Shown here piece after piece: positions 18,947-30,811 of a stretch of 64,000 nt of DNA (its first letter is position 1; the number at the start of each line of letters is the position of its first letter). The notes under the pieces are model-generated. The model saw only the letters and a list, made by a program, of their open reading frames with translations, did not search any database and had not been told where the DNA came from. The position numbers and the translations under genes are program-made. Source of the stretch: Geosiphon pyriformis (Eukaryota; Glomeromycota; Glomeromycetes; Archaeosporales; Geosiphonaceae); NCBI GenBank assembly GCA_016748015.1, contig JAAOMT010000197.1, positions 396,939 to 460,938 on the forward strand, read 5' to 3'.

Positions 18947-20643
18947 ATGTTAGCAATAGAAAGAAAGAAAAAGAAACAAGAACAGATTTTTGAAGCGGAA
19001 GCAACCCTTTGTGAATCAGGAGAGATTGGGTTAATCAATCTCCACATACCAGCCAAAAGCTATAGCAGCATAAAAATTCCTATTTACAACAACACTGGCA
19101 ATGTCATCAACATACCAGAAGGAACCACTATTGGATATTTAACCACAGAAATTGAAGACCAACTACCAAACCCCATTCCAGACTTTCCACAACTTTGTGG
19201 ATATATTGACATCACATCACAAACAATCTATGGACGAGACAAATGTTATTTGCTCCAATCAGAACAATTGAAACAAATAAACATGGAAAACTTAGATTTA
19301 CTCCAATGTATGCAGTTCAAGATGTTACTTAACAATTTCAATGACATCTTTGCCAGTAAAAATGAGTTTGGCCGAACTGACATCATCCAGCATCAGATCA
19401 AGACTGGAGATGCAATGCCAATCAAACAAAGAGCATACAGAGTGCCACCAGCCAGCCATGAGATTATTCGTCAAGAGATAAACAGAATGCTTGATAATGA
19501 GCTAATTCAACCATCAATGAGTCTATGGTCGTCACCAGTAGTACTTGTCCATAAGAAAAATGGAAAAATCCGGTTTTGTGTAGACTACAGAAAACTCAAT
19601 GGTATAACTCATGGAGACAGTTATCCAACTCCATAAATACAGGAATTATTCAATGCTTTCGGTGAGAACAAATGGTTTTCCACATTAGATTTGAACAGTG
19701 GTTACTGGCAAGTAGCCATAAATCCAGCTGACAAAGAGAAGATGACATTTACTACTAGAGAAGGGAATTTCAAATTTGAAGTAATGCCATTTGGCTTAAC
19801 CAATGCCCCAGCAACTTTCCAACGGCTAATGAAAATTGTTTATACTGGCTTATTGTGGAAATCAGTAGTTGTATACTTGGACAACACCAATGTATTCTCA
19901 AAGACATTTGATGATCAAGTATTCAAAAGACTAAGAAAAGCAGGACTAAAGTTAAATGCGACAAAGTGCTTCTTTGGCAAGACAGAACTCAAATTCTTGG
20001 GACACATAGTCAGCAAAGACGACATCAAAATGGATCCAGAGAAAATAGAGATAGTAAAGAACTTTCCAGTACCAATCAATATAACAGAACTGAAATCATT
20101 CTTGAAATTCACCAGTTACTATTGTCGTTTTATCAAGAACTTTTCCAAGATAGCGCAGCCACTCAATCAACTGCAAAACAAAAATACAAAATATGAATGG
20201 ACAGAAAGTCAACAAGAAGCTTTTGATATTCTGAGGAAAAAGCTCATCCAAGCTTCAGTACTGATCTATCCAGATTACAGCAAACTATTCATCATCACCA
20301 CCAATGCATCCGGCCAAGCATTGGGAGCAGTATTATCTCAGAGAGGACCAGACGGCAGAGAACATTCAGTAGCATATGCCAGCAGAGGTTTAACATTAGC
20401 CGAAAAGAACTATAGAACACCAGAACAAGAACACTTAGTAATATACTGGGCTGTCATGAAATGGAAAGAATACTTGAGCCAGAAGTTTGAAGTATACACA
20501 GATCACAAGGGATTAACATCACTCCAAAAACAAGAATTTGGAGATAGAAGACAGTCAAGATGGAAAATGGCACTCACATCATACAATTATATCATATATT
20601 ACAAAAAGGGAAAAGACAACAGAAATGCTGACGGTTTATCGTG
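18947..20643 (+). pseudogene. gypsy-1 reverse transcriptase and RNase H
   Basis: It continues the dUTPase frame. RT motifs are clear: SPVVLVHKKNGKIRFCVDYRKLN, then a TAA at 19634 (Gln expected), WFSTLDLNSGYWQ, FGLTNAPATFQ and the catalytic box YLDNTNVFS (19874-19900). The usual box is YLDD; the second Asp is Asn. The connection region (LGHIVS...YYCRFIKNFS...PL) is typical. RNase H follows (20240-20600) with TNAS where TDAS is expected, then YTDHKGL. Both changes are G-to-A in a CpG context. This copy should therefore be unable to copy RNA. The frame ends with a TGA at 20642. Confidence 0.85.
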
Positions 20644-20747
20644 AATAAGACAAATCTAAGAATATTTCAACCCAAAAATATAATAAAAACCAGAACAATA
20701 CCAATAGAAAAATACAACAAAAAATGAACATACAAAAATATTAACAA

Positions 20748-22106
20748 TTGCAACATTATCTAAACACTCAACAGTTCAAAGAGAATTTATCTCATATGGA
20801 ACAAAGAAGTATCAAACAACAATCAAAATATTTTATCACTTACCAAAATATACTTTATCGGAAAAATAGAAGGGATCCAGATCAACCAACCAGAGTAATT
20901 ATGGAGCCAGAAAAAGAGACAATATTATTCAACATGCACTCAAATCCAACAGCAGGACATTTTCACAAAGAAGCAACCATGAAAAGAACTAGAAAAAAAT
21001 ACTATTGGCCATCAATGTATCCAGACATCATTCAATATGTTCAAAATTGTGATGCTTGTCAGCGAAGAGGAGAAACAAGACCCAATGAACCATTAAGACC
21101 AATCAAAGTGGAACAACCATTTGACCATATGAGAATTGATTTAGTGAGACCATTAACAATCACCAGCAGAGGAAAAAAATACATAGCAGTAGCTATGGAC
21201 TATCTCACTAAATGGCCAGAGGCAAAAGCAATTCAAAGAGTAGATGCAGAATCTGTTGCCGAATTTGTTCATCAGGATTTGATTTGTCAACATGGATGTC
21301 CAAAAGAATTATTATCAGACCAAAGAACTTATTTTGTGAACAGAACATTAACAGAATTAAGCCAAAGATTCGGAATCAAGAGACCATTATCATCACCATA
21401 CCATCCACAAACCAACGGATTAGTAGAAAGATTCAACAGAACATTGTGTGAAGCAATAGCCAAGCTCAGCCAAGAAAACCAGAACAATTGGGATTTGTTC
21501 ATACCATCAATACTATTTGCTTATCAGACAACAAAACAAGATACTACACAAGCAACACCATTTGAATTAGTATATAAGAGAATAGCAACATTACCAGTAG
21601 AGAGAGAAATTAATACATATTCAGCTGAACCAATAACAGAGAAAAATTTTCAAGAAACATTGCTAAGAAGAACATATAACTTAATGGAAACATTGGAAAA
21701 CAAACAAAGAAGAGCAGCTGATAATATCCAAAAGTCATAAGAAACACAGAAAGAAAGACACGATAGTCAACTACCAGACAAACCAGTTGAATTCAAGATC
21801 GGAGACAAAGTATTACTATATCGTACCAAAACGGAAAAACAATGAAGTGGAAAATTTGACCCCAAATGGGATGGACCATTTCACATAAAAAAAATTCTAG
21901 GAAATGGAGCTTACAAATTAAGATTGGATAACAAAATTTTAACCAAAACAGCACATGGAGATCGACTGAAACCATATCACAACATCACACTACCATCTAC
22001 CAGTAATATTCCACAATTAGGAGTACAGAGAATACTAGTCCAACCAAATGAGATTCCACGAGATCAGGAACCAATCATTATTATTGACAACAACACGTTA
22101 AATTGA
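20748..22106 (+). pseudogene. gypsy-1 integrase
   Basis: It reads in a different frame from RT, after an AT-rich 100-bp gap. The N-terminal zinc site is present (H...GH, then CDACQ). The catalytic triad appears as ID at 21138 (in RIDLV), SDQRTYF (about 21316) and LVERFN (Glu, about 21427), so DDE is intact. A stop at 21738 separates the C-terminal part, which carries the GPF/Y module (KFDPKWDGPFHIKKILGNGAYKLR split over 21855-21925). The module is typical of Metaviridae integrases. No chromodomain was seen. A stop at 22104 interrupts the frame, which then continues in the tail. Confidence 0.85.
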
Positions 22107-22784
22107 TCCATCAAAAGAATATATAAAGACATGGTAAACGTGACAGGAAATATCAGAAAAATAGAAATTACAGACAACATTCACTCACTAGCACAACAAC
22201 TCTTTCAATTAATCCAACACCAGAAAATAGAAATTACAATCAATCAACAAACCATTCAATATCAAGATACTAGAAAGACATTTCAACTCAGAACACGGAA
22301 GAAAACTGAAAATACTGTGGACAAAATCATGGCAAAAGTAAAATTAGCAATAAAAAAATCAACAAAAGAGTCACTATATCAAGAGTTGACTAAAGAAACT
22401 TGGAATTGGTGGATACAACAATTTCCATGAAACTATTGTTATTTTTACTTGGGACAACATGTAAATATCCAGAATCTATATATGGATAAAACAAAGCGAT
22501 TATTTGACCAAAAAATATTACAACAATTAGAACATTTTGTGGGAAAAAACAACTTATCTACACAAGCCTGAGCCATATACCGAATACACACAGCCTTTCA
22601 AGATAAACTAGAAATATTGCTCAACAGAGCAATGGATCTGGTTACCAATAATCAATTGGGAAAAATCACCAATGCTCAATTTGAAGAATTACAGACCCAA
22701 ATAACACAAGTAATTCTCAAAAACAAAATTCAGGAAATACTTCAAGAGAGGGAATTACATGAGTTAGATTTCGATGGAGCTTAA
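22107..22784 (+). pseudogene. C-terminal extension of the integrase frame, unknown function
   Basis: After TGA 22104 the same frame continues for about 225 codons to TAA at 22782, interrupted by stops such as TGA at 22428. The text is Gln-, Asn-, Lys- and Ile-rich and looks helical (for example ENTVDKIMAKVKLAIKK, then LTKETWNWWIQQF). No known motif was recognised. Gypsy-2 preserves a collinear version at 58890-59640, on the far side of an inserted solo LTR, so the extension is a family feature. It could be part of Pol or a separate small protein. Confidence 0.5.
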
Positions 22785-22788
22785 TATT

Positions 22789-22800
22789 AAAAAGAGGGAA
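22789..22800 (+). other. Polypurine tract of gypsy-1
   Basis: AAAAAGAGGGAA lies 3 bp before the 3' LTR. This is the expected site for plus-strand cDNA priming. Gypsy-2 has a similar run just before 59669. Confidence 0.8.
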
Positions 22801-22803
22801 TAA

Positions 22804-23569
22804 TGTTACTCATAGAAATATAAGAAATGTATTAGCATAATTATTAGCCAATCAAAAGTAAGCGTAGTAAATGTGGAATTCTAGGATTCCTCTCAGGAAT
22901 TGCAGGATTCCTGTCGTGAAGAATCGAGGAATTGAGGAATCTCAATTATGTATATATAGCAGTAGTGTTAGAAACAGAAAAGAGAGAATCAAAAACACAG
23001 AATTCTTAGCCTAGAAACACAATCATCAAATAAATAATTATTTCATATCTCAATCCACTTCCCACTATCAATCCTTCATGTTGATAATTGATACTTAACC
23101 ATGCTAGAACAATAGCTCTTGATCACGGCTATTGACGGGATACTAATCTGCAAATCACCTTGGCTTATTTCTTTGCTTTTTTTATTTTCTTTTCTTTCTT
23201 TTTCTTTATTTTATTTTGATTTGTTGTTATATACTAATTGATAAAAGATTAAGCACTGAGTTATTGACATTAAGGATAGCCTGGTAAAAGACCCAGAAAT
23301 ATGGGTAGGATTTTATATATTATTGGATAGCTTACCAGAAGGGCACAACTGTCAGACTAAATCCAGCCACCACGCTGAGAAAGAAATTGGGAAAACTCTT
23401 GGAAAATATATCTACTATTAACACTATTGAATCTCTGTCTATTATACAAAGGACTCAACCAAAACTTTCAGATACAGCATCTTCAGAACAGCCTCAATGG
23501 AAGTAGCTTTTGAGCACCAAGTTACGAGTTTGTTATTTAATTCAACAGCAGAAATAATCACCTGTAACA
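22804..23569 (+). repeat. gypsy-1 3' LTR
   Basis: 766 bp, TGTTACTC to CCTGTAACA, followed by ATAC. It contains one short version of the GGATTCC/GAATTC repeat block (about 22873-22920), where the 5' LTR has several. Both LTRs share a TATA-like stretch, a T-rich region and an ACTAATTGATAAAAG block also seen in the solo LTR at 27137-27887. Confidence 0.9.
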
Positions 23570-23573
23570 ATAC

Positions 23574-25519
23574 TTACTACATATAATCAATTATTCAGAC
23601 CAAACAAAACAATACTACATATTTATATAAACTTTTACATTATTATTTAAACCAGAAAAAAATAAATATGATTTACATCTACCAAAACTAATTATAAAGA
23701 ATTCAATTATTCCAAAAAAATAAATTATGTTATTTGATAAACCAACTATCAAGTCAACAATCAGACCAAATATTATATTACTATTGTTTACTAAACTCAT
23801 CTTTTTTAAATTTACTCTAAATTTAGACCTAACAAGCCAAATCTTTAAATAGTGACTTTTTACTAACTATCCTAAAAATACAACTATGATTGTCAAAATC
23901 TTTTTCTTGTTCTTAAAAACCACTATAGTCTTTAAACACTATTTTTTTAGCATAAAATTCTTGTAAATTATAGTATACAAATTTATATTAAACAAATACT
24001 TAAAAAGAGTTCTTAGTATGGCAAATAAAAAAACAGTACAACCACTCACCAAAAAAACCCAAATGTTAAAAAGCTCTGTTAATATTTTATTGTAAATGTC
24101 TTTATTTTTAGGACAGATAAAAACATAATCCAGAAATTTTATTTCATTATACAACAAACATAATATTTTAGGGTACTTTCTGTTATACAGTCTTTTTTTA
24201 ACAGTTATTGACAAATATTTATGTACAGTTTTTATCAAATAAGTATACAAATTAACAGATCTTTTGCTCATAAAACCAGATAGCATATACAAGTCAAAAT
24301 ACTACATCTTTATAGTAGACAGTTAATCTATTCTCTAAATTAATTTATCTAATACTACATAATAACAAAACCATTTTCTTATCAAACATAACAAACAGAC
24401 TTATACAAATTATAGATAAAATAATAAATATTGCCAAAAACAGCTGTGTTTTTTACCATTATAAATTGTTTACATACTCTATTCAGCAGAAACAATAAAA
24501 AATATAAAGTTTTACTTATTATATAATTTGTTTTAATATTATCAAAAATATCTAAATGGTTTTTAATTTTAATCTAATTAATTAGAAAGTCTTTATTTTT
24601 TATTAAATTAGCAATATGTTTTTTTTCTATTCAACAGCAACTATAAAAGTCAGATATAATAAACTCAACCTCATATGTGTATATATTAATAATAACCTGG
24701 CTATTAAAACACAGAATAATTAAACACAAAAATAGAACACACTCCAAAAACAAAGCAATAGTTTGCAATTTAGCCATTGTAGATAACAAAAAACTATGTA
24801 CTTTAATATTAATCTTCATATTTATAATTAGAAAATATGTAGCAACTTTATAAACAATCTTAGCAAAACCCAAATTTTTCAATAATTTATCTGTATACAC
24901 TTTAATAACATTTGATCAAACTTCATATAAATGTTTATAAACATCAAAAAACTTGTTAGATTTCAGAATACTTAGGCCATTCAGTCTGCTAATTCAACCA
25001 AAATCAACCAGCAGAAATTTATTATTATGTAAAAATCTTGAAACCAACTTAAATCAAAGCAGCACAGAATTTTAAAAATCCAATCTTTTTTAACAATAAA
25101 ACATTTTTTACTTTATTACTTTGCCTTTGTTGTTTAAAAGTCTATTACCAAATGTTATTTCAAACTTTTTCAAAAAATAAGCTAAATCATAGTATAAAAA
25201 CTTTTTTAAAATATTTGAAATTAAAAACTTCCCAGAACTGTAAAATACATTAGACAAGTTGTTATCTAAAAACACACTATTAACCAAAAAAATTTTCACA
25301 ACTCCAGCCAAAAAATTATTAACAGGACTAACATACAATTTAATAAAGCAACACAAAGAATTTAAAAAAATCCAGCTTAAAATCTGTAAATTCAAATATC
25401 TGTAATCAAAAAATATCTGAAAATACCTAAAGCATTAGAAAAAATTACCATTGATGTCAATTTATTTTCAGTCTGTATCTGCTTAAATAATTTCAAACCA
25501 TTCAAAAAAAAGATAATAT
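23574..25519 (-). pseudogene. LINE-B ORF2, C-terminal part (RNase H region and end of RT)
   Basis: The segment is collinear with 45300-47300 of LINE-C and 26480-29190 of LINE-A. At 24631-24900 (minus) a residual frame with the segment TMAKLQTIALFLECV corresponds to the RNase H core of the other copies (TLAELQVIALAFECV in LINE-C). The 25108-25395 frame matches the RT-RNase H linker of LINE-C at 46863-47129. Stops are everywhere. Confidence 0.7.
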
Positions 25520-26217
25520 TGTTATAGTTGAAACTTATACTTTTTATTAATTATCACATGTATTAGCTATTGATGTTATATAATTAATCACTCTATTTTT
25601 AAATAGTAATTATTGACCTGATCAATAATCTGACTGTTAACTTAATTATTAACTTAATTATTGACTTAGTTGTTAATCTAATTATTGACCACTTTTAATA
25701 ACTATATAAGTAATAGATTATTTAGCTGTAAAAAAACATATAAGAATCAAAAAAAGCAAAGAAATAAAATAATAATTTCATTTTAATTCTTTTCTTTTTA
25801 CTAATTTCTCTTTCTTTACCTTTAAGTATCTAAGCATCTTGGAATAAAAAATTACTTGTTGGTTATTATTTACTTTTTTTTTGACTTATATAATTGTAGT
25901 ATTTGAAAAATATTGAATAAAATATGACTAAAAAACACATTTGATATCTGATATTGAATTTTAAGAGTACCAATATAAGACATAGAATTATATCAGTGTG
26001 TTATTATTTGTTGACAGTATAAATTATCTTTCTATCTTTAGATTTTTTGGTTATTTTTTGAAAAAAATAGTAAATGAGATATTTTATGAAACTGATCTTT
26101 CATATTAAATTCATACTCATTCAATTTATTCTTTAAAGTTAAATCTCTTTTGATTAATTCTATTCTCTTACAATTCTGTTCTCTCTTGCTATTTGTTAAC
26201 TTGTTATTCTAATAACA
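25520..26217 (+). repeat. Solo LTR (family 2) inside LINE-B
   Basis: 698 bp running TGTTATAG to TAATAACA, flanked by ATAT on both sides (25516-25519, 26218-26221). Removing it restores LINE-B collinearity. It contains a repeated TTAATTATTGACTTA-like motif (about 25630-25690) just before a TATA-like stretch (TATATAAG), the same position as the repeat block in the gypsy-1 LTR. It is probably what remains after recombination between two LTRs. Confidence 0.75.
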
Positions 26218-27136
26218 ATATAATGCTTTACTAAAAAATTATGCAGCAAATTGGTTTTAGACTTAAGATTTTTTTTAATTATAATATTTTATTTATAATA
26301 CATACTTAATAACACAAAATTAAATTGGAATTTATAGCTAACAATAAGTTGTAGGATGGCTAACACCAAATAAAAAAACTGCTTATTTATAATAATTTTT
26401 TTAAATATTATTTTTATTATTATTATTATTATTATTTAACGAGTGAAATCCAAATACTGTCTAGTGCAATACATCATACAAATGATCTAAACTAGGTGTG
26501 AATCATGCACTTTTTATACGTGCCAGCCACTTGGACTAATCAAGACAATACTATACACCTATATGAACAGAAACTTCATTACCTATGTCTGAAAAAACAA
26601 ACAAGACTTATGAAAACTGAAACCAACACCAATTGTCTTAGCAACACCCAGCAATCCAATCATGCCCACTGATAGCACTAAAAGAAGCCCAAAAATCGAG
26701 ATAGGAACAGATCCATCGTGTGAAATAAGTCCATTTTTTTCCATAAAAGCATGGTGTTTGATATGAACCAACCAAATGTCCTCCCAAAAAGCATGACTAA
26801 ACTCACGTACAAAGATTACAATGTTTTGACTTGCTATTTTGGAATCCTTGAAAACAGAGACAGACTCATAAAACCAACTCTTGAAAATAAAACCCTTGCA
26901 CAGAGCAGTGCTGACCAAAATGTTGGACAAACAAGTGAACAACAGCTGCAAGACAACTGAAGAAGAATGACCCAGACTGGATTGCACTTCCCAAGCTGAA
27001 GCATGAAAGTCTAACAAATGAGCATGAACATTGGCATTAAATGAACAAGAAAAAGCATGGTTCAAGACTTCGATATCACCACAGAACAAACACACCACAC
27101 TAGGGTAACTCTTATTATAAAACTATTTACACACGG

Positions 27137-27887
27137 TGTTACGGTTTAAGAATTTAGCAAAAAGAATCATAAAAATAATACAAACTATTCAATCATAATA
27201 TAGCACAGTAATAATCTTAGAAAGGTAATGATTAACATAGTAGCAAACACCATCTTGCGATAGTGGCAAGCACCAGTTCACAATAGCAGCCAACACAACT
27301 GGTGATAGCAGCAAGCACCAGGTTGAAATATCAAAAAGAAAGTATTTTCTCGTAGAACTACAAACATGTATATATACAGTAGTTTTAATATTGGGAAAGA
27401 ATCAATCAAGTAATAAAAATCATAACTTATCAAGCAATAGATCCAATTTTATCCAACAAACTCCACTTTAAATCATACTTTCAAATTAAATATCCCAAGA
27501 AACCTTTAAAATCAAAAAGAAATGNNNNNNNNNNNNNNNNNNNNGTTACTAATTGATAAAAGCTTTATTGTGAGAATTAGAAAAGCGCTAAAGACCATTA
27601 ACATTCTGTGTTTCTAGATTAGAGAAACACATCAGGCAATTGCAAGGATAGCCTCAGAGAAGACCCCAGACAGTGGGTAGATTTCAGTTCAGCCTCTGAG
27701 AAGGAGTACATAAACACACACAACAATCAAGAATTAAAGAATAACTTACATCGCAACAGTAAAAAGAAAGCCTTCAGTGTAACAGTGACATTATCACACA
27801 AATAGAATTGAGGAACTCACGAAAGACTGATTGCAATTAAAGCGGGATATCAGCAATTAAATATAACAAGAAAACCATCCCGTAACA
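27137..27887 (+). repeat. Solo LTR (family 3) inside LINE-A
   Basis: About 751 bp including the assembly gap. It runs TGTTACGG to CCGTAACA and is flanked by ACGG on both sides (27133-27136, 27888-27891). It contains a block of AGCA(C)CAG/AATAGCAG repeats at about 27236-27325, upstream of TATATATACAG. After the gap, ACTAATTGATAAAAG and GGATAGCCT...AGACCCCAGA align with the gypsy-1 LTR, so the two LTR families are related. It interrupts the LINE-A C-terminal coding region. Confidence 0.85.
27525..27544. other. Assembly gap (20 N)
   Basis: Twenty undetermined bases inside the solo LTR at 27137-27887. The true gap length is unknown, so the LTR length is approximate. Confidence 1.
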
Positions 27888-30811
27888 ACGGCAACAGAAA
27901 GCTGAAAGTGCAATGCCTTCATAAAATATGTCTGGAAATTAGCAGTCCACTTGCTAGTAAAGCCAGCAGCCATGTGAGAATCCGGATGCCATACCAGCAA
28001 TGATCTGAACCAATCAATATCCGCATGCAGACTATTTACTACTATCCACAAACCAGAACCAATTTCTCAATGTGCACGATGGACTAACCGAAAAACATTC
28101 TGAACAAAATGCCTAAAATTACCAGAAATGGCAGTACTATCAACCCTAAGATAGCGTTCATCGATAGAATGGAACAAATTCTAGCTAGAGAGAGCTGCAG
28201 CTCTGGCCAACTCATTCACATGCTCATTGCCCAAAACACCCAAATGACCTTTGACTTTATACCAATTAACATTTAAATTTTTATGACGAATGATATTTAC
28301 AATGTGGCGACATTCAATTCAACACCGATTTCTAAAATTCAGGCAAACCAAATCCAACTCCAACTGACAAGCATCCAAAGCTGCTTGACTGTCTGAGAAC
28401 AAGTCAATTGAACAAGAATGAGGGAGCTAAAGCAATGGCCTACAACTCTGTCAAGGTAGAAGACATCAAACCAGAAACTCCTATATCCAAACTCATACCA
28501 ATATTTTCAAAGAAAACAGCAGCCCCGGCTTTTATATCAACAGACCCCAAGTCATTCAAAAATCCATCCATATAAACAGAAAGGTGACCAACATCAGAAC
28601 ACAACAAATTGGCACTAATAGCACTAAATTCACAAGAATGAAGAATATTTGAAAAGCTGTCATTATCCAAAGATGAAAAATAAACAGAAAGAGAGGATGC
28701 ACCACCAAGAAATTGAACAAAAAGCACAAACCAGGCAGGAACAGGACCACACAAGTCCAACTGATTTTACCACTTGAAGATTTTCTAATCAAAAACAGTC
28801 CCACATTGGTCAAGCAGCTGGTCCACGAAGGCAATTCTATAATGCTAAAGTGAAAAAACACACTTAAAATAAGTTGATTTACCAAGAACATAAAACAGGG
28901 GTCCCACCCCGACGACAAAAAGCATTAGTCAAGGAGCCACACAAGGACAAATCACTTCCAGAGAAAATGTGCACCATATTAGCCAGAAAATTATTTAGGG
29001 GGTTGACTTTGACATGAACCAGGTACTATAAAGAATGAAATGAATGCCAACAGAGAACTTAAAGATTATGTGACTGGTAAAAAAATAGATGACCCAAAAC
29101 ACCAGAAGAGTTTGCGAAAAAAATGATCGAGGCTGACTTATTCTCAGCCTGAATCTGCTCAAAAGTCTTCAAACTGTACAAAAAAAGATGATGAATTGCA
29201 TCACTAAGAAAATCATGTGGCAGGCCAGACTTAGATTTCAAGCTCTTACAAATCAAAGTGTTTCACTTCTCACAAGTACTAACAGGAACATAACTGAATT
29301 GTGTTCTATAATCAATAATAAGAAAAACCAAATACGAAAACTGCTTATCAGATACCACTTTCTTGAGGACCAGATTAGCAAAAAACCAGACATCAGAATG
29401 TGTTTTGGCCAAGCTAGGTTTGGAAAGACCCTTAATCGACAGATAGATCCCTAAATAGTGATGTAATTCTCCTCTTTTGGCAATAGAAATAGGTGACCTG
29501 CTGATCAACAAGAAAGGATCTGCAACCTTGCAATTAATAGAAATGGCCACAGTCTTATCATTATTAATTGAAATATTATTGATATCAAAAAATTTACTAG
29601 CAACATTGAGAATGTGCTATGTAATATTTTGACTGCTGCCAACCCATATAGTATTATCAACAAAGGCACCTGCAGTGAAAAAAGAGAAAAGATCAGCCTG
29701 AGATTCAGCATGACCGTCTCCAGAAATAAAGTAAGAATTCAACTTATATCCACACCCATCCACCTGTTTCTTAACCTCACACAGAAGAGGATCATAAAAT
29801 ATGTACCAAAGGAGCAGTGAAAAAACCTCCCCCTGGTCTAAGCCATTGTGCACTTTGTATCCATCTGTCAAACCAAAATCTGTCATAATCCTATTAATAC
29901 GATCATTATGAATACCACCAAAAAACCTAATAAACCTGCTACACATCTTTATCCTAACCAAACTGTTTTACAGATGCTTCTACCCAACAGAATCATAAGT
30001 CTTCCACATGTCCTGCAAGACCAACCAAAGCTCACAACCCTTCTCTAAAGCATTTTCAACCACTAAACCAATGGCAAAAATGAGTGACTGCATCATTGTA
30101 CTCTTTAGAACTGAAAAATTGTCCCCATGCAAAACATCAAAAGTATTACATACCAACGAAATCCTATCCAAGAAAATTTTGGAAAGAATCTTACAGGCAG
30201 TTTCAATCAAGGCAATAGGTTAGGTGTTCGTAAGAACTCCATCCTATTCATATGGCTTAGGAATTATCGAAACTCAAGCTTCTTTCCAAGCACTGGGTAC
30301 TGATTTGTAGATCAAACAAAAATTCAAAAGCACCAAAAGCATCTCCAAAACTGATTTATTGTAATGTTTCCAGAATTTATTTGAAATCCCAGAGAGGCCA
30401 GCAGCTTTATTCTCGGGAAGATTAGAAACCACACCAAGCAACTCATCAACACCAACAGAACACATCACACCAGAAAAGGCATCATTGAAAACATACTCCA
30501 GAGACTGGTATTGGCAGGACCATTCATTTGAGATGTCAGACATTACCCTGCGCTTCCTGGTCTAATCTTCCATGATTCCAATATTATATTAACAAAAAAT
30601 TAGAAATTAGAGTGAACTTTAATAATGCTAGACTTAGACAAATTTTCAATTAATAAAAATTTTTAAGTATCTGTATAATTCTCTTTTCTTAACAATTAAG
30701 ATTAACATATTACTAATCTTTAAAAATATTGTTTTAATATTTTGATTAATGAGGATAGCTATTGTTTTTTTATTGTTAATTGAAATATTATTAATTGTAA
30801 AAATTTACTGG

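Larger units (their letters stand above)
13579..23569 (+). mobile_element. gypsy-1: complete Ty3/gypsy LTR retrotransposon with dUTPase-like domain
   Basis: The element runs from TGTTAC to GTAACA with two LTRs, a primer-binding site, a polypurine tract and all expected domains. The order is gag (zinc knuckle), protease, a Cys-rich module, dUTPase, reverse transcriptase, RNase H and integrase with a C-terminal extension. Integrase after RNase H is the Ty3/gypsy order. A 4-bp duplication ATAC (13575-13578 and 23570-23573) flanks it, and removing it rejoins the LINE-B 3' end. Gag-pro reads mostly in one frame. Dutpase-RT-RNase H reads in a second frame from about 17813. Integrase is back in the first frame. 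Many in-frame stops (CAA/CAG/TGG to stop) and altered catalytic residues make this copy non-autonomous. Confidence 0.9.
26583..30543 (-). pseudogene. LINE-A ORF2 fragment: RT, RNase H and C-terminal Cys-His motif
   Basis: In element order: an RT N-terminal part (30543-30274, with NKFWKHYNKSVLEMLL), RT core (29961-29617, with GLDQGEVFSLLLW), the catalytic box FVDNTIW at about 29664-29644 where FVDDTIW is expected, a connection region, RNase H (28760-28440, starting YMDGF) and a CX2C...H...C motif (CLFCGDIEVLNHAFSC, about 27092-27045). The Asp-to-Asn change is a C-to-T at CpA on the plus strand. Stops and frame changes elsewhere, together with the LTR at 27137-27887, make it a pseudogene. Domain order RT-RNase H-CCHC fits I/Tad1-type LINEs. 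Confidence 0.8.
26411..30579 (-). mobile_element. LINE-A: 5'-truncated LINE
   Basis: A less mutated minus-strand LINE lacking ORF1 and the endonuclease. It starts in the N-terminal RT region (30579) and ends with the 3' region and an (ATT)n tail at 26415-26435. A 7-bp duplication AATATTA (26404-26410, 30580-30586) flanks it. LINE-B resumes on both sides at matching positions, so LINE-A inserted into LINE-B. It holds a solo LTR (27137-27887). 5' truncation is the normal outcome of target-primed reverse transcription. Confidence 0.8.

Noticed and set aside
26404-26440. CRISPR-like or tandem array at ATT repeats
   Set aside because: These are simple trinucleotide LINE tails with no spacers; no CRISPR array is present anywhere in the window.
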